A stretch of DNA of 64,000 nucleotides from Methylovirgula sp963708155 (GCA_963708155.1 OY970183.1:2108001-2172000), one strand, 5' to 3'; positions 8,613 to 18,103 are shown, counted from the stretch's first letter. Notes: generated from the sequence alone by a model not told the origin. Made by a program: numbers and translations.

Positions 8613-10058
8613 TCACGCCTTCGTCTGTTCGCTGGCGTCGAGCGCGGCGGCGAGTCGAACCTCCTCGCCAAAATAGCGCGCGCGTTCCCAGAACCGTGGC
8701 CGGCCGATCCCGGTCGAGCGATGCGCGCCCTTGATCCGGCCGGAGGCGTCCTCGCCTTCGATCTCGTAGACGAAAAGGTCCTGTGTGATGACTACGTCGC
8801 CTTCGAGCCCCATCACCTCGGTGATGTGGGTGATGCGGCGCGAGCCGTCGCGTAGGCGTGCCGTCTGGATGATGACGTCGATCGATGAGACGATCATCTC
8901 GCGGATGGTGCGAGCCGGCAACGAGAAGCCGCCCATGGTGATCATGGATTCGAGACGGCTGAGCGCCTCGCGGGGGGAGTTGGCGTGGACCGTGCCCATG
9001 GAGCCGTCGTGGCCGGTATTCATCGCCTGCAGGAGGTCGAAGGCTTCGGCGCCGCGCACCTCACCGACGATGATCCGCTCGGGACGCATACGCAGGCAGT
9101 TTCTGACGAGGTCGCGCATCGACACCGCGCCGGTGCCTTCGAGGCTCGGCGGCCGCGTTTCCAGACGCACCACATGCTGTTGCTGCAATTGAAGCTCGGC
9201 GGCGTCCTCGCAGGTGATGATGCGTTCGTCTTCGTCGATATAATGGGTGAGGCAGTTCAGGAGCGTCGTCTTGCCTGAGCCGGTACCGCCGGAGATGAGA
9301 ACATTGCAGCGGACGCGGCCGATGATTTTCAGGATTTCGCCGCCTTCCGGCGATATGCAGGCGTACCGGACGAGCTGCTCGAGGGTGAGCTTGTCCTTGC
9401 GAAATTTACGGATCGTGAGCACCGGCCCGTCGATGGCCAGCGGCGGTGCGATGACGTTGACGCGCGAACCGTCCATGAGGCGCGCGTCGCAGATCGGCGA
9501 GGCTTCGTCGACGCGGCGGCCGACCTGACTCACGATGCGCTGGCAGATATTCATGAGTTGCGCGTTGTCGCGGAAGCGGATGTTGGTCAACTGGATTTTG
9601 CCGCCGACTTCGATGAAGGTCTGCCTCGCGCCGTTGACCATGATATCGGCGATGTCATCGCGGGCGAGCAAAGGTTCGAGCGGGCCATAGCCGAGAACAT
9701 CGTTGCAGATGTCATTGAGCAGGTCTTCCTGCTCGGAAATCGACATGACGATATTTTTGATCGCGATGATCTCGTTGACGATGTCGCGAATTTCCTCGCG
9801 CGCGCTGTCGGCGTCGAGGCGCGCCAGCTGCGACAGATCGATGCCCTCGATGAGGGCCCCAAAGATCATGCTCTTGGTGACGTAATATTCATCCGAACGC
9901 GGCTCGATGGCCGCTGGCGGTGGCGCGGAGGGCGGCTCGATCGTGACCGGCGTCTTGCGCGCGGTGTCTGTCACACCACGGAAATTGGTAATCGCGACGG
10001 CGGGTGTCGGCGCGCGCGGGGGTGCGCTTTCGCTTGCAGGCGACCGCCGTCCGAACAT
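8613..10058 (-). CDS. cpaF: Flp pilus assembly ATPase CpaF/TadA
   Basis: 481 residues. The first ~55 are a proline-rich linker; the rest is a GspE/VirB11-type secretion ATPase. Walker A is GGTGSGKTT at 257-265, and an Asp box, Walker B region (RPERIIVGEVRGAEAFD) and His box (TGHDGSMGTVHAN) follow. It powers pilin assembly at the inner membrane. The gene sits between cpaE and tadB, about 150 bp after cpaE. Confidence 0.95.
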   Translation of the reverse strand: MFGRRSPASESAPPRAPTPAVAITNFRGVTDTARKTPVTIEPPSAPPPAAIEPRSDEYYVTKSMIFGALIEGIDLSQLARLDADSAREEIRDIVNEIIAIKNIVMSISEQEDLLNDICNDVLGYGPLEPLLARDDIADIMVNGARQTFIEVGGKIQLTNIRFRDNAQLMNICQRIVSQVGRRVDEASPICDARLMDGSRVNVIAPPLAIDGPVLTIRKFRKDKLTLEQLVRYACISPEGGEILKIIGRVRCNVLISGGTGSGKTTLLNCLTHYIDEDERIITCEDAAELQLQQQHVVRLETRPPSLEGTGAVSMRDLVRNCLRMRPERIIVGEVRGAEAFDLLQAMNTGHDGSMGTVHANSPREALSRLESMITMGGFSLPARTIREMIVSSIDVIIQTARLRDGSRRITHITEVMGLEGDVVITQDLFVYEIEGEDASGRIKGAHRSTGIGRPRFWERARYFGEEVRLAAALDASEQTKA

Positions 10059-10207
10059 CGCTCAACTCCTCTCCGGCGACGCCGGCATGGCGTCGCGCAA
10101 TTTCTGTTGCCGTGCGCGACCAGCAAACCGCGCAAGCCTAAAAAAATCCCTACAAATCACCCGCATCTTTTGCGGAAGTCGCGGGCGTCGCGCGCTGCGC
10201 CGGAAGC

Positions 10208-11452
10208 TCAGGAGGCGCGGCTCAGGCCAAGCTTCAATTTCAGCGGCTCCAGCAGGGTCTTTTTGGCTTTCCGGATTTCCGCCCGGCCAGTCACAGCGCG
10301 CGCCAGCTCCGAAATCGTCTCGTTGATTTTGTTCGACGGGTCGACCTCGGCGATCATTTGGCCGTTGTTGGCGGCGGTACCGAAGAGCTTCGGCTCGAAA
10401 TTGATGAACCCCTGGGGCTCGAGATCGACGGCCTTGGCGAAGTCGGCCACCGCTATTTCCGGCCGCTTGGGTACGCCCATGAAATTCAGGATGAGCCGGG
10501 GTTTGGCGTCGTTCGGCCGCGCCGCACGGATCGTATCGAGCAGGCTTTTGGCATTGCGCAGATTGGCAAGGTCCGGCGTCGCGACGAGAACGATCTCATC
10601 CGCGCCGAGAATCAGCCGCCGCATCCAGGCAGTCCAGCCATGTGGAATGTCGAGAATCACGCAGGGTGTCGAGGCGCGCAGGATTTCGACGATCGCGTCG
10701 AAAGCGGTCTCGGGAAAATCGTAGACGCGCTCGAGCGAGGCGGGGGCGGCGAGCAAGCCAAGCTTGTCGCCACAGCGCGACAGCAGGCGATCGATGAGAT
10801 TGCTGTCGACGCGGTCCGGCGCGAATACCGCTTCGGCGATGCCTTGCGGTGGATCCTGGTTGAAATCGAGCCCGGCGGTGCCGAAGCCGAGATCGAGATC
10901 GACGAGCGCGGTCTGGATATCGAGTTCACGCGGGATCGACCAGGCAACGTTATGAGCAATCGTCGAAGCCCCGGCGCCGCCCTTGGCGCCGACGAAGGCG
11001 ACGATCTTTCCGACCGGCTCGGCTCCGGCGCCGGTGTAGAGGCGCGAAATCGTGCGGATGAAATCGAGCACCGTGAACGGCGCGACGAGATATTCGCTGA
11101 CGCCGCGGGCCATGAGCTCGCGGTAGAGCACGATGTCGTTCATGCGGCCGGTCACCACGACCTTGGTTCCCGCGTCGCAGAATTCGGCGAGCGCGTGCAG
11201 ATAATCGATGAGCTCCTCGCGCTTGGATGTCGTCTCGATCAAGATCACGTTCGGCGTCGAGGCCGAGCGGTAGGCTTCAAGAGCCGCGGCAGCGCCGCCC
11301 ATATGCACTTTGACATGCGCCTTTTCCATCCGCCGATCGCCGATCGCGGACTGGATGATCTGCGCCACCTCCGGCGTTTCGCAGAACGCCTGCATGGAAA
11401 TGCGCGGAACCGGCGCGATTTGTTCAGGCGAAGTGTCCGATCCGTCGCTCAT
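10208..11452 (-). CDS. cpaE: CpaE/TadZ pilus localisation ATPase-like protein
   Basis: 414 residues. An N-terminal receiver-like fold (~20-135) is followed by a MinD/ParA-type domain with the deviant Walker A FVGAKGGAGASTIAHNVA and the LVDLDLGFGTAGLDF segment. CpaE/TadZ directs polar localisation of the Tad machinery. Its ATG overlaps the stop of cpaD (TAATG-type overlap at 11450-11454), implying translational coupling. The receiver-like half shows no obvious phospho-acceptor, as is usual in the family. Confidence 0.9.
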   Translation of the reverse strand: MSDGSDTSPEQIAPVPRISMQAFCETPEVAQIIQSAIGDRRMEKAHVKVHMGGAAAALEAYRSASTPNVILIETTSKREELIDYLHALAEFCDAGTKVVVTGRMNDIVLYRELMARGVSEYLVAPFTVLDFIRTISRLYTGAGAEPVGKIVAFVGAKGGAGASTIAHNVAWSIPRELDIQTALVDLDLGFGTAGLDFNQDPPQGIAEAVFAPDRVDSNLIDRLLSRCGDKLGLLAAPASLERVYDFPETAFDAIVEILRASTPCVILDIPHGWTAWMRRLILGADEIVLVATPDLANLRNAKSLLDTIRAARPNDAKPRLILNFMGVPKRPEIAVADFAKAVDLEPQGFINFEPKLFGTAANNGQMIAEVDPSNKINETISELARAVTGRAEIRKAKKTLLEPLKLKLGLSRAS

Positions 11453-12222
11453 TACTGACTCCCGCCGATGCTGCTGATCGCGGTGTTTTGCGTGGTCCAG
11501 GTGGTCGCCGGGTCTTTGCCGGCGCGGACCTGGTCGATCGCATAGGTTCTGAAGACGGTATCCGCCGGGTCCTCGGCGCGCGGCCCGACGAGATCGCGCG
11601 GGTCAGCGACCTGTGCGGCGAACATGCTCTGGTAGGAGCAGCCGAAGTTCCAGTAGGGCTTGTTCTGCCAGCCTTGCAGCGAACTGCCGGAGGCGAGATC
11701 GCTCGGCCATTGTCCGCAAGCGTCGGCGACCTTGGCTTTGAGCCCGATAAAGCTCAGCCGGATCGGCGAAGCGAGGTCGCGATTAACGACAGGATAGGTC
11801 GTGACCTGCAGCGGCGCATAGGCGCCGCCAGCGGCAAGGGCGCGGCGGATCGATTCGATCGTTCCACGATTTGCCGTGCCGGCTTCCGGCAAGAAGGCCA
11901 CGATCGGGCCTTGGCCGTTGGAGCGATAGAGCCTGCCATACTGGACCACTTGCGCATAGCTCCGGCGGTCGAGGCTGCGTGCCTGCGGCGGCGGAAAAAG
12001 ATCGAGCCGATTGGCCGATTCCGAAAGGACGATCGGATGACGGACGCGATAATCATCCATCGGGATGGAAGAGGTTCGCATCCGGTCGACGTTCGCCGAC
12101 GCGCAGCCGCTCAGCGCCGTCGCGGCGCAGAGCGCAAGCAGAGCGTGTCCCTTGGCGACCTTACGGCCGGTTTGCGCTGTTCTATTTGGCGAGATCGGCA
12201 TCTTTCGTCCCACTCTTCTCAT
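11452..12222 (-). CDS. cpaD: CpaD pilus assembly lipoprotein
   Basis: 256 residues with a lipoprotein signal peptide (lipobox Cys in ATALSGC, near residue 39). The CpaD family features follow: YRVRHPIVL, then a C-terminal half with SPIRLSFIGLKAKV and NFGCSYQSMFAAQVADPRDLVGPR. CpaD is an outer-membrane or periplasmic factor needed for stable CpaC secretin. It begins 10 bp after cpaC and overlaps cpaE. An ATG at 12201 is an alternative start. Confidence 0.92.
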   Translation of the reverse strand: MRRVGRKMPISPNRTAQTGRKVAKGHALLALCAATALSGCASANVDRMRTSSIPMDDYRVRHPIVLSESANRLDLFPPPQARSLDRRSYAQVVQYGRLYRSNGQGPIVAFLPEAGTANRGTIESIRRALAAGGAYAPLQVTTYPVVNRDLASPIRLSFIGLKAKVADACGQWPSDLASGSSLQGWQNKPYWNFGCSYQSMFAAQVADPRDLVGPRAEDPADTVFRTYAIDQVRAGKDPATTWTTQNTAISSIGGSQ

Positions 12223-12232
12223 CAGTTCCGGC

Positions 12233-13669
12233 TCAATCCACGATGAAGCCGATACGGCCTTTGAAATTCTTCACCGCTTCAGGATTGTTCGGCGAAGCGT
12301 AGAGGCGGTTGATGCGGCCAAGCAGCCAGGCTTGCGGATCGGTCGAATCCGCAAATCCGTCGTCGGGCTGCGGCAGCTCCGCCGTTGACGTCGCGCGCAC
12401 CAGATAGGGTGTCACAATGATCATCAGCTCGGTTTCTTCCCGCTGATAATCGCGTGAGCGGAACAGCGTGCCGAGGATCGGCAGATCCATCAGGCCGGGG
12501 AACCCGTTGATGACCTGACGCGAAACTGTCTGCAGCAGGCCGGCGGAGGCGATCGAGCCGCCAGAGGGCAGTTCGACGCTGGTCGCATTTTTGCGCGTCA
12601 GCAGCCCGGGGGTCGGCACGCCCTGGATTACGACTGTCTTGGTGTAATCGATGTCGGTCACTTCGGTCGACAGATGCAGCAGGATGCGTCCTTCGCCGAG
12701 GACGACGGGGGTGAATGTCAGCTCTACGCCGTAAGGCTGATAGACCGCGCCGCCGGAGCAGACAGCGGTCGTTGAGACAGTGCCGGGGCAGGTCGTCGGC
12801 GGACCCGGAATCGGGAACTCGCCGCCGACCGTGAAATTGGCGCTTTCGCCCGAGACGGCCGCGACGGTCGGTTCGGCCAGAATATGGGAGACGCCATAGC
12901 GCTCGAACGCCTGCAGTGTCGCCGAAACGGTACCCGACGGATTGGAAAGCGTGATGCCGCTCGTCTGACCGCTCGTGGATGTCGCAATGTTGCCGTTGAT
13001 GCCGAAGGGGTTGTATTGCGTGAATGGGCCCCAGGTGCTCGACGTCAGGCCCAATTGCTTGGCGATGCTGCGGTCGATTTCGGCGATGGTGACTTTCAGC
13101 ATCACCTGATCGCGCCCATTAATGACCAGAGAATTGACGACCAATCCCGTCGACGAGCCGTTGTTGCCGTTGAACTCCTTGGCGAAGCCCTCCGCGATAT
13201 CGTCAGCGCGCTTGGCCTCTTCCGCGGAATTAACGTTGCCGGAGAGGATGATCGTGTCGTTGACGGTGCGGGCGGTAATATTCGACGTCGGCATGGCCGC
13301 GCGCAGAATCTGCTGCAATTCGCCTACGTCCCGGCCAATGTTGATCTGCAATGCCGCGATCTGGTGGCCCTGGGCATCAAGCGCGAAGACCGTGGTCTGA
13401 CCCTTGTCGAGGCCGATGATATAGAGCTTTCGGGCCGAGCGGACGATGGCATTGGCGACCTTGGGATTGCCAACGAAGATTTCGGCTGCGTCCTGGGGCA
13501 GATCGACGATCAGCGACTTGCCGACGCCCATCGATATGCGCCGAGAGAAGCCGGAATTGCTTCCGTCCTCAACCCGCATACTGGCCTGCGCGAAGGCCTC
13601 CTGCACCGGCGCAAGCACCATCAGTGCTGCGGACAATCCGCACAAGAGAGTTGGGACGCGGCGTTTCAT
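12233..13669 (-). CDS. cpaC: Flp pilus secretin CpaC/RcpA
   Basis: 478 residues with a Sec signal peptide ending around AFAQA. An N-terminal pilus-assembly domain (GKSLIVDLPQDAAEIFVGNPKVANAIV) and a BON-like module (ARTVNDTIILSGNV) precede the secretin domain (VELTFTPVVLGEGRILLHL; LMDLPILGTLFRS). It forms the outer-membrane channel for the pilus. The gene lies between cpaB and cpaD, 10 bp before cpaD. Confidence 0.95.
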   Translation of the reverse strand: MKRRVPTLLCGLSAALMVLAPVQEAFAQASMRVEDGSNSGFSRRISMGVGKSLIVDLPQDAAEIFVGNPKVANAIVRSARKLYIIGLDKGQTTVFALDAQGHQIAALQINIGRDVGELQQILRAAMPTSNITARTVNDTIILSGNVNSAEEAKRADDIAEGFAKEFNGNNGSSTGLVVNSLVINGRDQVMLKVTIAEIDRSIAKQLGLTSSTWGPFTQYNPFGINGNIATSTSGQTSGITLSNPSGTVSATLQAFERYGVSHILAEPTVAAVSGESANFTVGGEFPIPGPPTTCPGTVSTTAVCSGGAVYQPYGVELTFTPVVLGEGRILLHLSTEVTDIDYTKTVVIQGVPTPGLLTRKNATSVELPSGGSIASAGLLQTVSRQVINGFPGLMDLPILGTLFRSRDYQREETELMIIVTPYLVRATSTAELPQPDDGFADSTDPQAWLLGRINRLYASPNNPEAVKNFKGRIGFIVD

Positions 13670-13711
13670 GCGTGGTTCCTTAGAATCTGGTTATGTTTGT
13701 GCGCATCCAAC

Positions 13712-14512
13712 TCAATGCACGCGGCCCGGGATCGGAACTCCGTAGCGGACGATGGTGAAAGTCGTTTCTTTCTCCGAGGAATCGAGATCCCCGCTCGTCT
13801 TCGAATCGGCCATGCTTCGCAGGCTCAGCGAAAGCTGGCCGACTTTCTGGGCGAGGAGAATTTGTTCGACCTGACCGGGGCTCAGTTCGAGAGTCGCATT
13901 GGAGCCGCCGATCACGGGCTCCTTGCCGGCTTTTTGAATGCTCTCGCCGATCGCGAGAACCCGGACGTTGTGCAGGAGTGTTTCGCTCACCATGCCATCG
14001 CCGCCATTGGCGCGCGCCACGTCATCGTCACGATATGTGTGGATCACATCGACATGGTCGCCCGGCAGAATGAAGTTGCCCGCCGTGGTCGAGCCCTGCG
14101 AATCGATCGTGATGGCGACGGCTCGCATCCCCTCCGGCAGGAGGGCCGCGAGGAAGCCTGACTTGCCGGGCTGGATGAGACGGTCTCTGTAGACGGGTTC
14201 GCCCTGGCCGAGGCGGTTGCGCACCAACCAGCCGTCGAACTCGGTCGCAGCATCCGAGTCCTTCGATTGGAGGATGACGCCCGCCGGCGCCTTGTTCTTC
14301 GGCCACGCCTGCCAGCGCAGGTCGCCCGACTCGATCGTATTGCCGAAGGGGATATCCTGATCAGCGACGAGAACCTGATCCATCGGCGGCGGCGGCGCCG
14401 GCACGGCGATCTTGACAGGCTCCGGCGGCTTCGTGCCGCTGAGAATAAGCAAAAATGCCCCGACGCCGGCGAGCGCGGCAACTCCGAGAATGGCGAGGCG
14501 GGCGGGCTTCAT
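13712..14512 (-). CDS. cpaB: Flp pilus assembly protein CpaB/RcpC
   Basis: 266 residues from the ATG at 14512, chosen because MKPARLAILGVAALAGVGAFLLIL is a normal CpaB membrane anchor; residues further upstream are not family-like. An SAF domain (VLVADQDIPFGNTIESGDLRWQAWP) follows, then a C-terminal region with GDHVDVIHTY. CpaB is a periplasmic subunit that associates with the secretin. It lies 42 bp before cpaC. Confidence 0.92.
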   Translation of the reverse strand: MKPARLAILGVAALAGVGAFLLILSGTKPPEPVKIAVPAPPPPMDQVLVADQDIPFGNTIESGDLRWQAWPKNKAPAGVILQSKDSDAATEFDGWLVRNRLGQGEPVYRDRLIQPGKSGFLAALLPEGMRAVAITIDSQGSTTAGNFILPGDHVDVIHTYRDDDVARANGGDGMVSETLLHNVRVLAIGESIQKAGKEPVIGGSNATLELSPGQVEQILLAQKVGQLSLSLRSMADSKTSGDLDSSEKETTFTIVRYGVPIPGRVH

Positions 14513-14570
14513 CGTTGAACCTATCGACGCGTATGGGTTTCCACTCGCCTCGGATAGGAACATGCAAACG

Positions 14571-14585
14571 TCAAATTAAGGTTAA
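14571..14585. promoter_or_regulatory. CtrA-like box upstream of cpaB
   Basis: TCAA-N7-TTAA, 7 of 8 consensus positions, 59-73 bp upstream of the cpaB start in the cpaB-cpaA gap. It suggests cpaB has its own CtrA-type promoter. Binding is inferred. Confidence 0.35.
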
Positions 14586-14694
14586 CCAAATATCTCCAAT
14601 CCGGGCCAACTGCCTCGCTCCAAGACACATGCGCTTCAGCTGGCGCGCGAAAGCGTCCGCGTCTTTACGGCGCAGCCGGGCAAATGGTTAACGA

Positions 14695-15198
14695 TTAGTG
14701 AGCGACGGCCGAGAGCCAGATGCCGGTCTGCGGATAAAGCAGGAGACCGGCGATGGCGAGGGCAATGCCGTAGGGAACGCCGTTCCCCTGGTCATGCAGG
14801 CGGGCGATCCAACTCTGGCGTATCAGGATGGTCGGCAGCGGATGCCGGCGGACAATGAGGATAAACAAAGTGAGCACGCCGCCGAGCAGCGCCGCGCAGA
14901 GGCCGTAGTCCGCCAGATGATCGAAGCCCACCCAAAGCGCGATCGCCGCAGCGAGCTTAGCGTCGCCGCCGCCGATCCAGCCGCGTGCGAACATGAAAAA
15001 GGTCAGTATGAGCACGAGAAGGCCCGCCGCGGCATGCAGACCGATCTCCCAGGCCGGCATGCCCAGCGCCAGAGCAAGCGCAAAGAAGATCGCCACAAGG
15101 GCAAGCGATATGAAATTTGAGATCGTCATCGTGAACAGGTCGGAGAAGGCGGCATAGACCATAAGCACGGGGAAAAAGACGAGTGTCGCAAATGCCAT
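14695..15198 (-). CDS. cpaA: Prepilin peptidase CpaA/TadV
   Basis: 167 residues with about five membrane segments. It is an A24 aspartic prepilin peptidase of the short TadV type lacking the methyltransferase domain. The two catalytic aspartates are visible: AAFSDLFTMTISN near the N-terminus and GGGDAKLAAA in the middle. It cleaves the Flp pilin leader at the inner membrane. It is separated from the pilin gene by 243 bp that hold a hairpin and a CtrA-like box. Confidence 0.93.
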   Translation of the reverse strand: MAFATLVFFPVLMVYAAFSDLFTMTISNFISLALVAIFFALALALGMPAWEIGLHAAAGLLVLILTFFMFARGWIGGGDAKLAAAIALWVGFDHLADYGLCAALLGGVLTLFILIVRRHPLPTILIRQSWIARLHDQGNGVPYGIALAIAGLLLYPQTGIWLSAVAH

Positions 15199-15257
15199 GA
15201 TCAGCCCAGTCCGAATGAATTGCGTGAGTGGTAGTGTAAAAGACTAAGCCGCGCCTG

Positions 15258-15272
15258 TTTACCGAGCCTTAA
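15258..15272. promoter_or_regulatory. CtrA-like box upstream of cpaA
   Basis: TTTA-N7-TTAA, 7 of 8 consensus positions, 60-74 bp upstream of the cpaA ATG. It partly overlaps a small stem-loop (CGAGCC/GGCTCG around TTAAC). Confidence 0.4.
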
Positions 15273-15383
15273 CGGCTCGCCGCAGCCGCGTCCGATACAG
15301 CGGCGTGAGGCTTATGAAAGCCGGATGTTTCAGAATGGCGCAGCTCACGGTGCGCTCGTCGAAAGCTCAAGCTCAAAATAGCT

Positions 15384-15416
15384 GCGGCGCGCACCGCTCT
15401 GGGCAGCGCGCGCCGC
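15384..15416 (-). terminator. Hairpin downstream of the pilin gene
   Basis: GCGGCGCGC (15384-15392) pairs perfectly with GCGCGCCGC (15408-15416), with a 15-nt loop, 26 bp past the pilin stop. On the minus strand the stem is followed by AGCTATTTTGAG, a moderate T-run. It could attenuate transcription so that pilin is made in excess over the downstream cpa genes. Confidence 0.5.
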
Positions 15417-15441
15417 AAAAACCAATTCGCCAAAGGCGAGA

Positions 15442-15603
15442 TTAGGTCAAGTTGCTCGCAATGGCGTTGAACTTGTTCTTGACGTTCGTGCCGAGCGTCG
15501 TCAGGGCGCTGATGATGACAACGGCGATGAGGCCGGCGATGAGGCCGTACTCGATAGCGGTGGCACCGGACTCGTCATTCATGAAACGGGCAAAAATCTT
15601 CAT
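15442..15603 (-). CDS. pilA: Flp-type pilin subunit
   Basis: 53 residues, the normal size. A short leader (MKIFARFMNDESGA) precedes TAIEYGLIAGLIAVVIISAL, the hydrophobic Flp motif with the Glu-Tyr pair processed by CpaA after Gly. The start at 15603 follows a GAGGAAG ribosome-binding site. It is the major subunit of the tight-adherence pilus, located first in the minus-strand cluster. Confidence 0.95.
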   Translation of the reverse strand: MKIFARFMNDESGATAIEYGLIAGLIAVVIISALTTLGTNVKNKFNAIASNLT

Positions 15604-15728
15604 AGGTGGCTTCCTCATTCGCGAGTTTGCAAAAACATCATTCCAGCTTGGTGGCGGAACGCAGGGGAACCCTAGGATGCTTTTGCTCAAAACCGCTTAA
15701 GCGCCGCCCAAAATTTCAGAACCCCGAA

Positions 15729-15743
15729 TTATCGAGTTCTTAA
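15729..15743. promoter_or_regulatory. CtrA-like box upstream of the pilin gene
   Basis: TTAT-N7-TTAA, 7 of 8 consensus positions, about 125-140 bp before the pilin ATG, directly followed by a second TTAAC. It lies in the 374-bp gap between the pilin and the divergent secretin-N-like gene (15604-15977), in which I see no gene. Confidence 0.4.
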
Positions 15744-15977
15744 TTAACGTGGCGCCGCCCAAGTGGGCCTTGCGGCGGGGCGCGCAGGCAGGGAGGGATG
15801 CGTTCCCTTGATGAGGCTGCCGTATTCAGCAGGCACGTGCATTTCTTTGATACACATTCAGCAGTTGTGTCGTTGATCTCACCCGGTTTGGAAGCTTTTT
15901 CGCATTGTCGCGGTTTAGCAAAAATTCACCATTCGGGGGCAATTTGGCAAGGCACGCCGCGATCGCGAAGGGTAGCT

Positions 15978-16444
15978 ATGGGTCTGCATGTCTCAAAACT
16001 CTGTCGGCTCGGCATAGGCGCGGCAGCTGTTTGTCTCGCGCTGGCCCTTTCGACCCCGGCCTTCGCCGTCGATACGCTGACCGTGACGGTCGACCAGGCG
16101 AAGATCGTACAGATTCCGCCGGGGCGCGGACCTTGATCATCGGAAATCCGATGATCGCGGACGTGACCCTGCTGAAATCCGGCAACACGATGATCGTGAC
16201 CGGAAAGGGCTTCGGCCAAACCAACATGATCGCGCTCGACGCGGGCGGCAATCCGGTCGCGGAATCGAACATTGTCGTCGTCGGCGATCCCAGGGCGCTG
16301 GTGGTCCAGCGCGGCATGGACCGCCAATCCTACACCTGCGCGCCGCGATGCCAGCCGACCGCCGTTCTCGGCGATGACACCGGATATTTCAACAACGTCG
16401 CCGCCGAGATTCAGGCTCATAACGCCGACGCGCTAGGCAAGTAA
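15978..16444 (+). pseudogene. Pilus-assembly N-domain protein, interrupted by one frameshift
   Basis: The 5' part gives a Sec signal peptide (LALALSTPAFA) and VDTLTVTVDQAKIVQIPPG; the 3' part, in another frame, gives RTLIIGNPMIADVTLLKSG and a DRQSYTCAPRCQPT tail. Together they form the pilus-assembly N-terminal (T2SS-T3SS_pil_N) domain also found at the CpaC N-terminus. Adding one G to the GGGG at 16121-16124 restores a 155-residue frame reading IPPGARTLIIGNP. Stand-alone copies of this domain beside the pilin are common in Rhizobiales tad loci. The conserved sequence on both sides favours a very recent mutation or a homopolymer base-call error. Confidence 0.8.
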
Positions 16445-16506
16445 GCGCGGCGATCCACGGTCATTGCGAGGCGCGCTCCAGCGCCGAAGCTTCGCCCGTC
16501 ACAAAT

Positions 16507-18006
16507 TCATATCGTCTGATTATAGGCGCCGACTTCCGGGTGCTGCCGTAAAACCGCATCGACGGCCTTGAACATGTCGCGCATCCGCGCCTCGGAGACG
16601 GGGCTTTCGACGACGACCACCAGTTCCGGCTTATTGGAGGAGGCACGCACCAGCCCCCAAGTGCCGTCTTCGGTTACGACGCGCACGCCGTTGACCGTTA
16701 CCAGGTCGCGGATCTTCTGACCGGTGACTTTCTCGCCTTTGGCCTGCATGTCCTTGAAGGTCGCGACGACCTGATCGACGATCCCGTATTTTGCCTCGTC
16801 GTCGCAATGCGGCGCCATCGTTGGCGAGCCCCAGGTCTTCGGCAGATCGGCATAGAGATCGGCCATTGACTTGTCGGGGTTGCGATCGAGCATTTCGAGA
16901 ACGTGGATGGCGGTGAGCAACCCATCATCATAGCCGCGGCCGACCGGCGCGTTGAAGAAGAAATGGCCGGACTTCTCGAAGCCCGCGAGCGCATTGAGAT
17001 CGGTGACGCGGCGCTTGATATAGGAATGTCCGGTCTTCCAATAATCCGCCTTGACGCCATTGGCTTGCAGCACCGGATCGGTGACGAAAAGTCCGGTTGA
17101 TTTCACATCCACCACGAAGGTCGCGGCCGGATAAAGCTTCGACAGATCCCGGGCGAGCATGACGCCGATCTTGTCGGCGAAAATCTCCTCGCCGTGATTG
17201 TCGACGACGCCGCAGCGATCGCCGTCGCCGTCGAAGCCAAGGCCAACGTCGGCGCCGACTTCGCGCACCTTGTCGGCCATCGCGTGCAGCATCTTCAGGT
17301 CTTCGGGATTGGGATTATAGCGCGGGAAGGTGAAGTCGAGTTCGGTATCGAGCGGCACGACTTCGCAGCCGAGCTTTTCGAGAACCTGCGGCGCGAAGGC
17401 GCCGGCCGTGCCGTTCCCGCAGGCCGCGACGACTTTCAATTTGCGCTTGAGCTCGGGGCGGTTGGTGAGGTCGGCGATATAGCGCGCGCCGAAATCCGGC
17501 ACGTAGCGATAATCGCCGCCCTCGGCATAGCGATAGGCGCCGGAGAGCACGATCTCCTTCAGCCGGTTCATCTCGTCGGGGCCGAAGGTGACGGGGCGCT
17601 GCGCGCCCATTTTCACGCCGGTCCAGCCGTTGTCGTTATGCGAGGCGGTGACCATCGCGACGGCCGGCACGTCGAGATCGAATTGGGCGAAATAGGCCAT
17701 CGGCGATAAGGCCAGGCCAATGTCGTGCACCTTGATGCCGGCGGCGACGAGGCCCGTGACCAGCGCCAGCTTGATGGAAGCGGAATAGCTGCGAAAGTCG
17801 TGCCCGGTCACGATCTCAGGCCGCACGCCGAATTCATGCAGGAGCGTGCCCAGGCCGAGGCCCAGGGCCTGGACGCCCATCAGGTTGATTTCCTTCTCGA
17901 AAAGCCAGCGCGCGTCATATTCGCGGAAGCCTGTCGGCTTCACCATCGGCGTCTGCTCGTAGGCGAGACTGTTGCGGCGCAATTCGGGCAAGGGCTTGGG
18001 AAACAT
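16507..18006 (-). CDS. Phosphomannomutase/phosphoglucomutase
   Basis: 499 residues of the alpha-D-phosphohexomutase family. It shows the phosphoserine loop MVTASHN, the metal-binding loop GFDGDGDRCGVV, the sugar-specificity region GFEKSGHFFFN, and a C-terminal phosphate-binding segment (RASSNKPELVVVVES). It interconverts hexose 1- and 6-phosphates for sugar nucleotides used in LPS or exopolysaccharide. The start ATG at 18006 (MFPKPLPELRRNS) was chosen because upstream codons are not family-like. It most resembles the AlgC/ManB-type bacterial enzymes, but the substrate preference is not readable from sequence. Confidence 0.92.
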   Translation of the reverse strand: MFPKPLPELRRNSLAYEQTPMVKPTGFREYDARWLFEKEINLMGVQALGLGLGTLLHEFGVRPEIVTGHDFRSYSASIKLALVTGLVAAGIKVHDIGLALSPMAYFAQFDLDVPAVAMVTASHNDNGWTGVKMGAQRPVTFGPDEMNRLKEIVLSGAYRYAEGGDYRYVPDFGARYIADLTNRPELKRKLKVVAACGNGTAGAFAPQVLEKLGCEVVPLDTELDFTFPRYNPNPEDLKMLHAMADKVREVGADVGLGFDGDGDRCGVVDNHGEEIFADKIGVMLARDLSKLYPAATFVVDVKSTGLFVTDPVLQANGVKADYWKTGHSYIKRRVTDLNALAGFEKSGHFFFNAPVGRGYDDGLLTAIHVLEMLDRNPDKSMADLYADLPKTWGSPTMAPHCDDEAKYGIVDQVVATFKDMQAKGEKVTGQKIRDLVTVNGVRVVTEDGTWGLVRASSNKPELVVVVESPVSEARMRDMFKAVDAVLRQHPEVGAYNQTI

Positions 18007-18103
18007 CGAAAATCCTTGATTTCGGCCGCCGGACGCGGCGTTCGCGGACCGGCGCGTGTAGGAAGCAGGGAAGGCGGGCAAATTTGAGGACTAACTAGCG
18101 CGC

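Noticed and set aside
9558..10724. Long + strand open frame opposite cpaF and cpaE
   Set aside because: It crosses two well-supported genes in antisense and has no family-like sequence.
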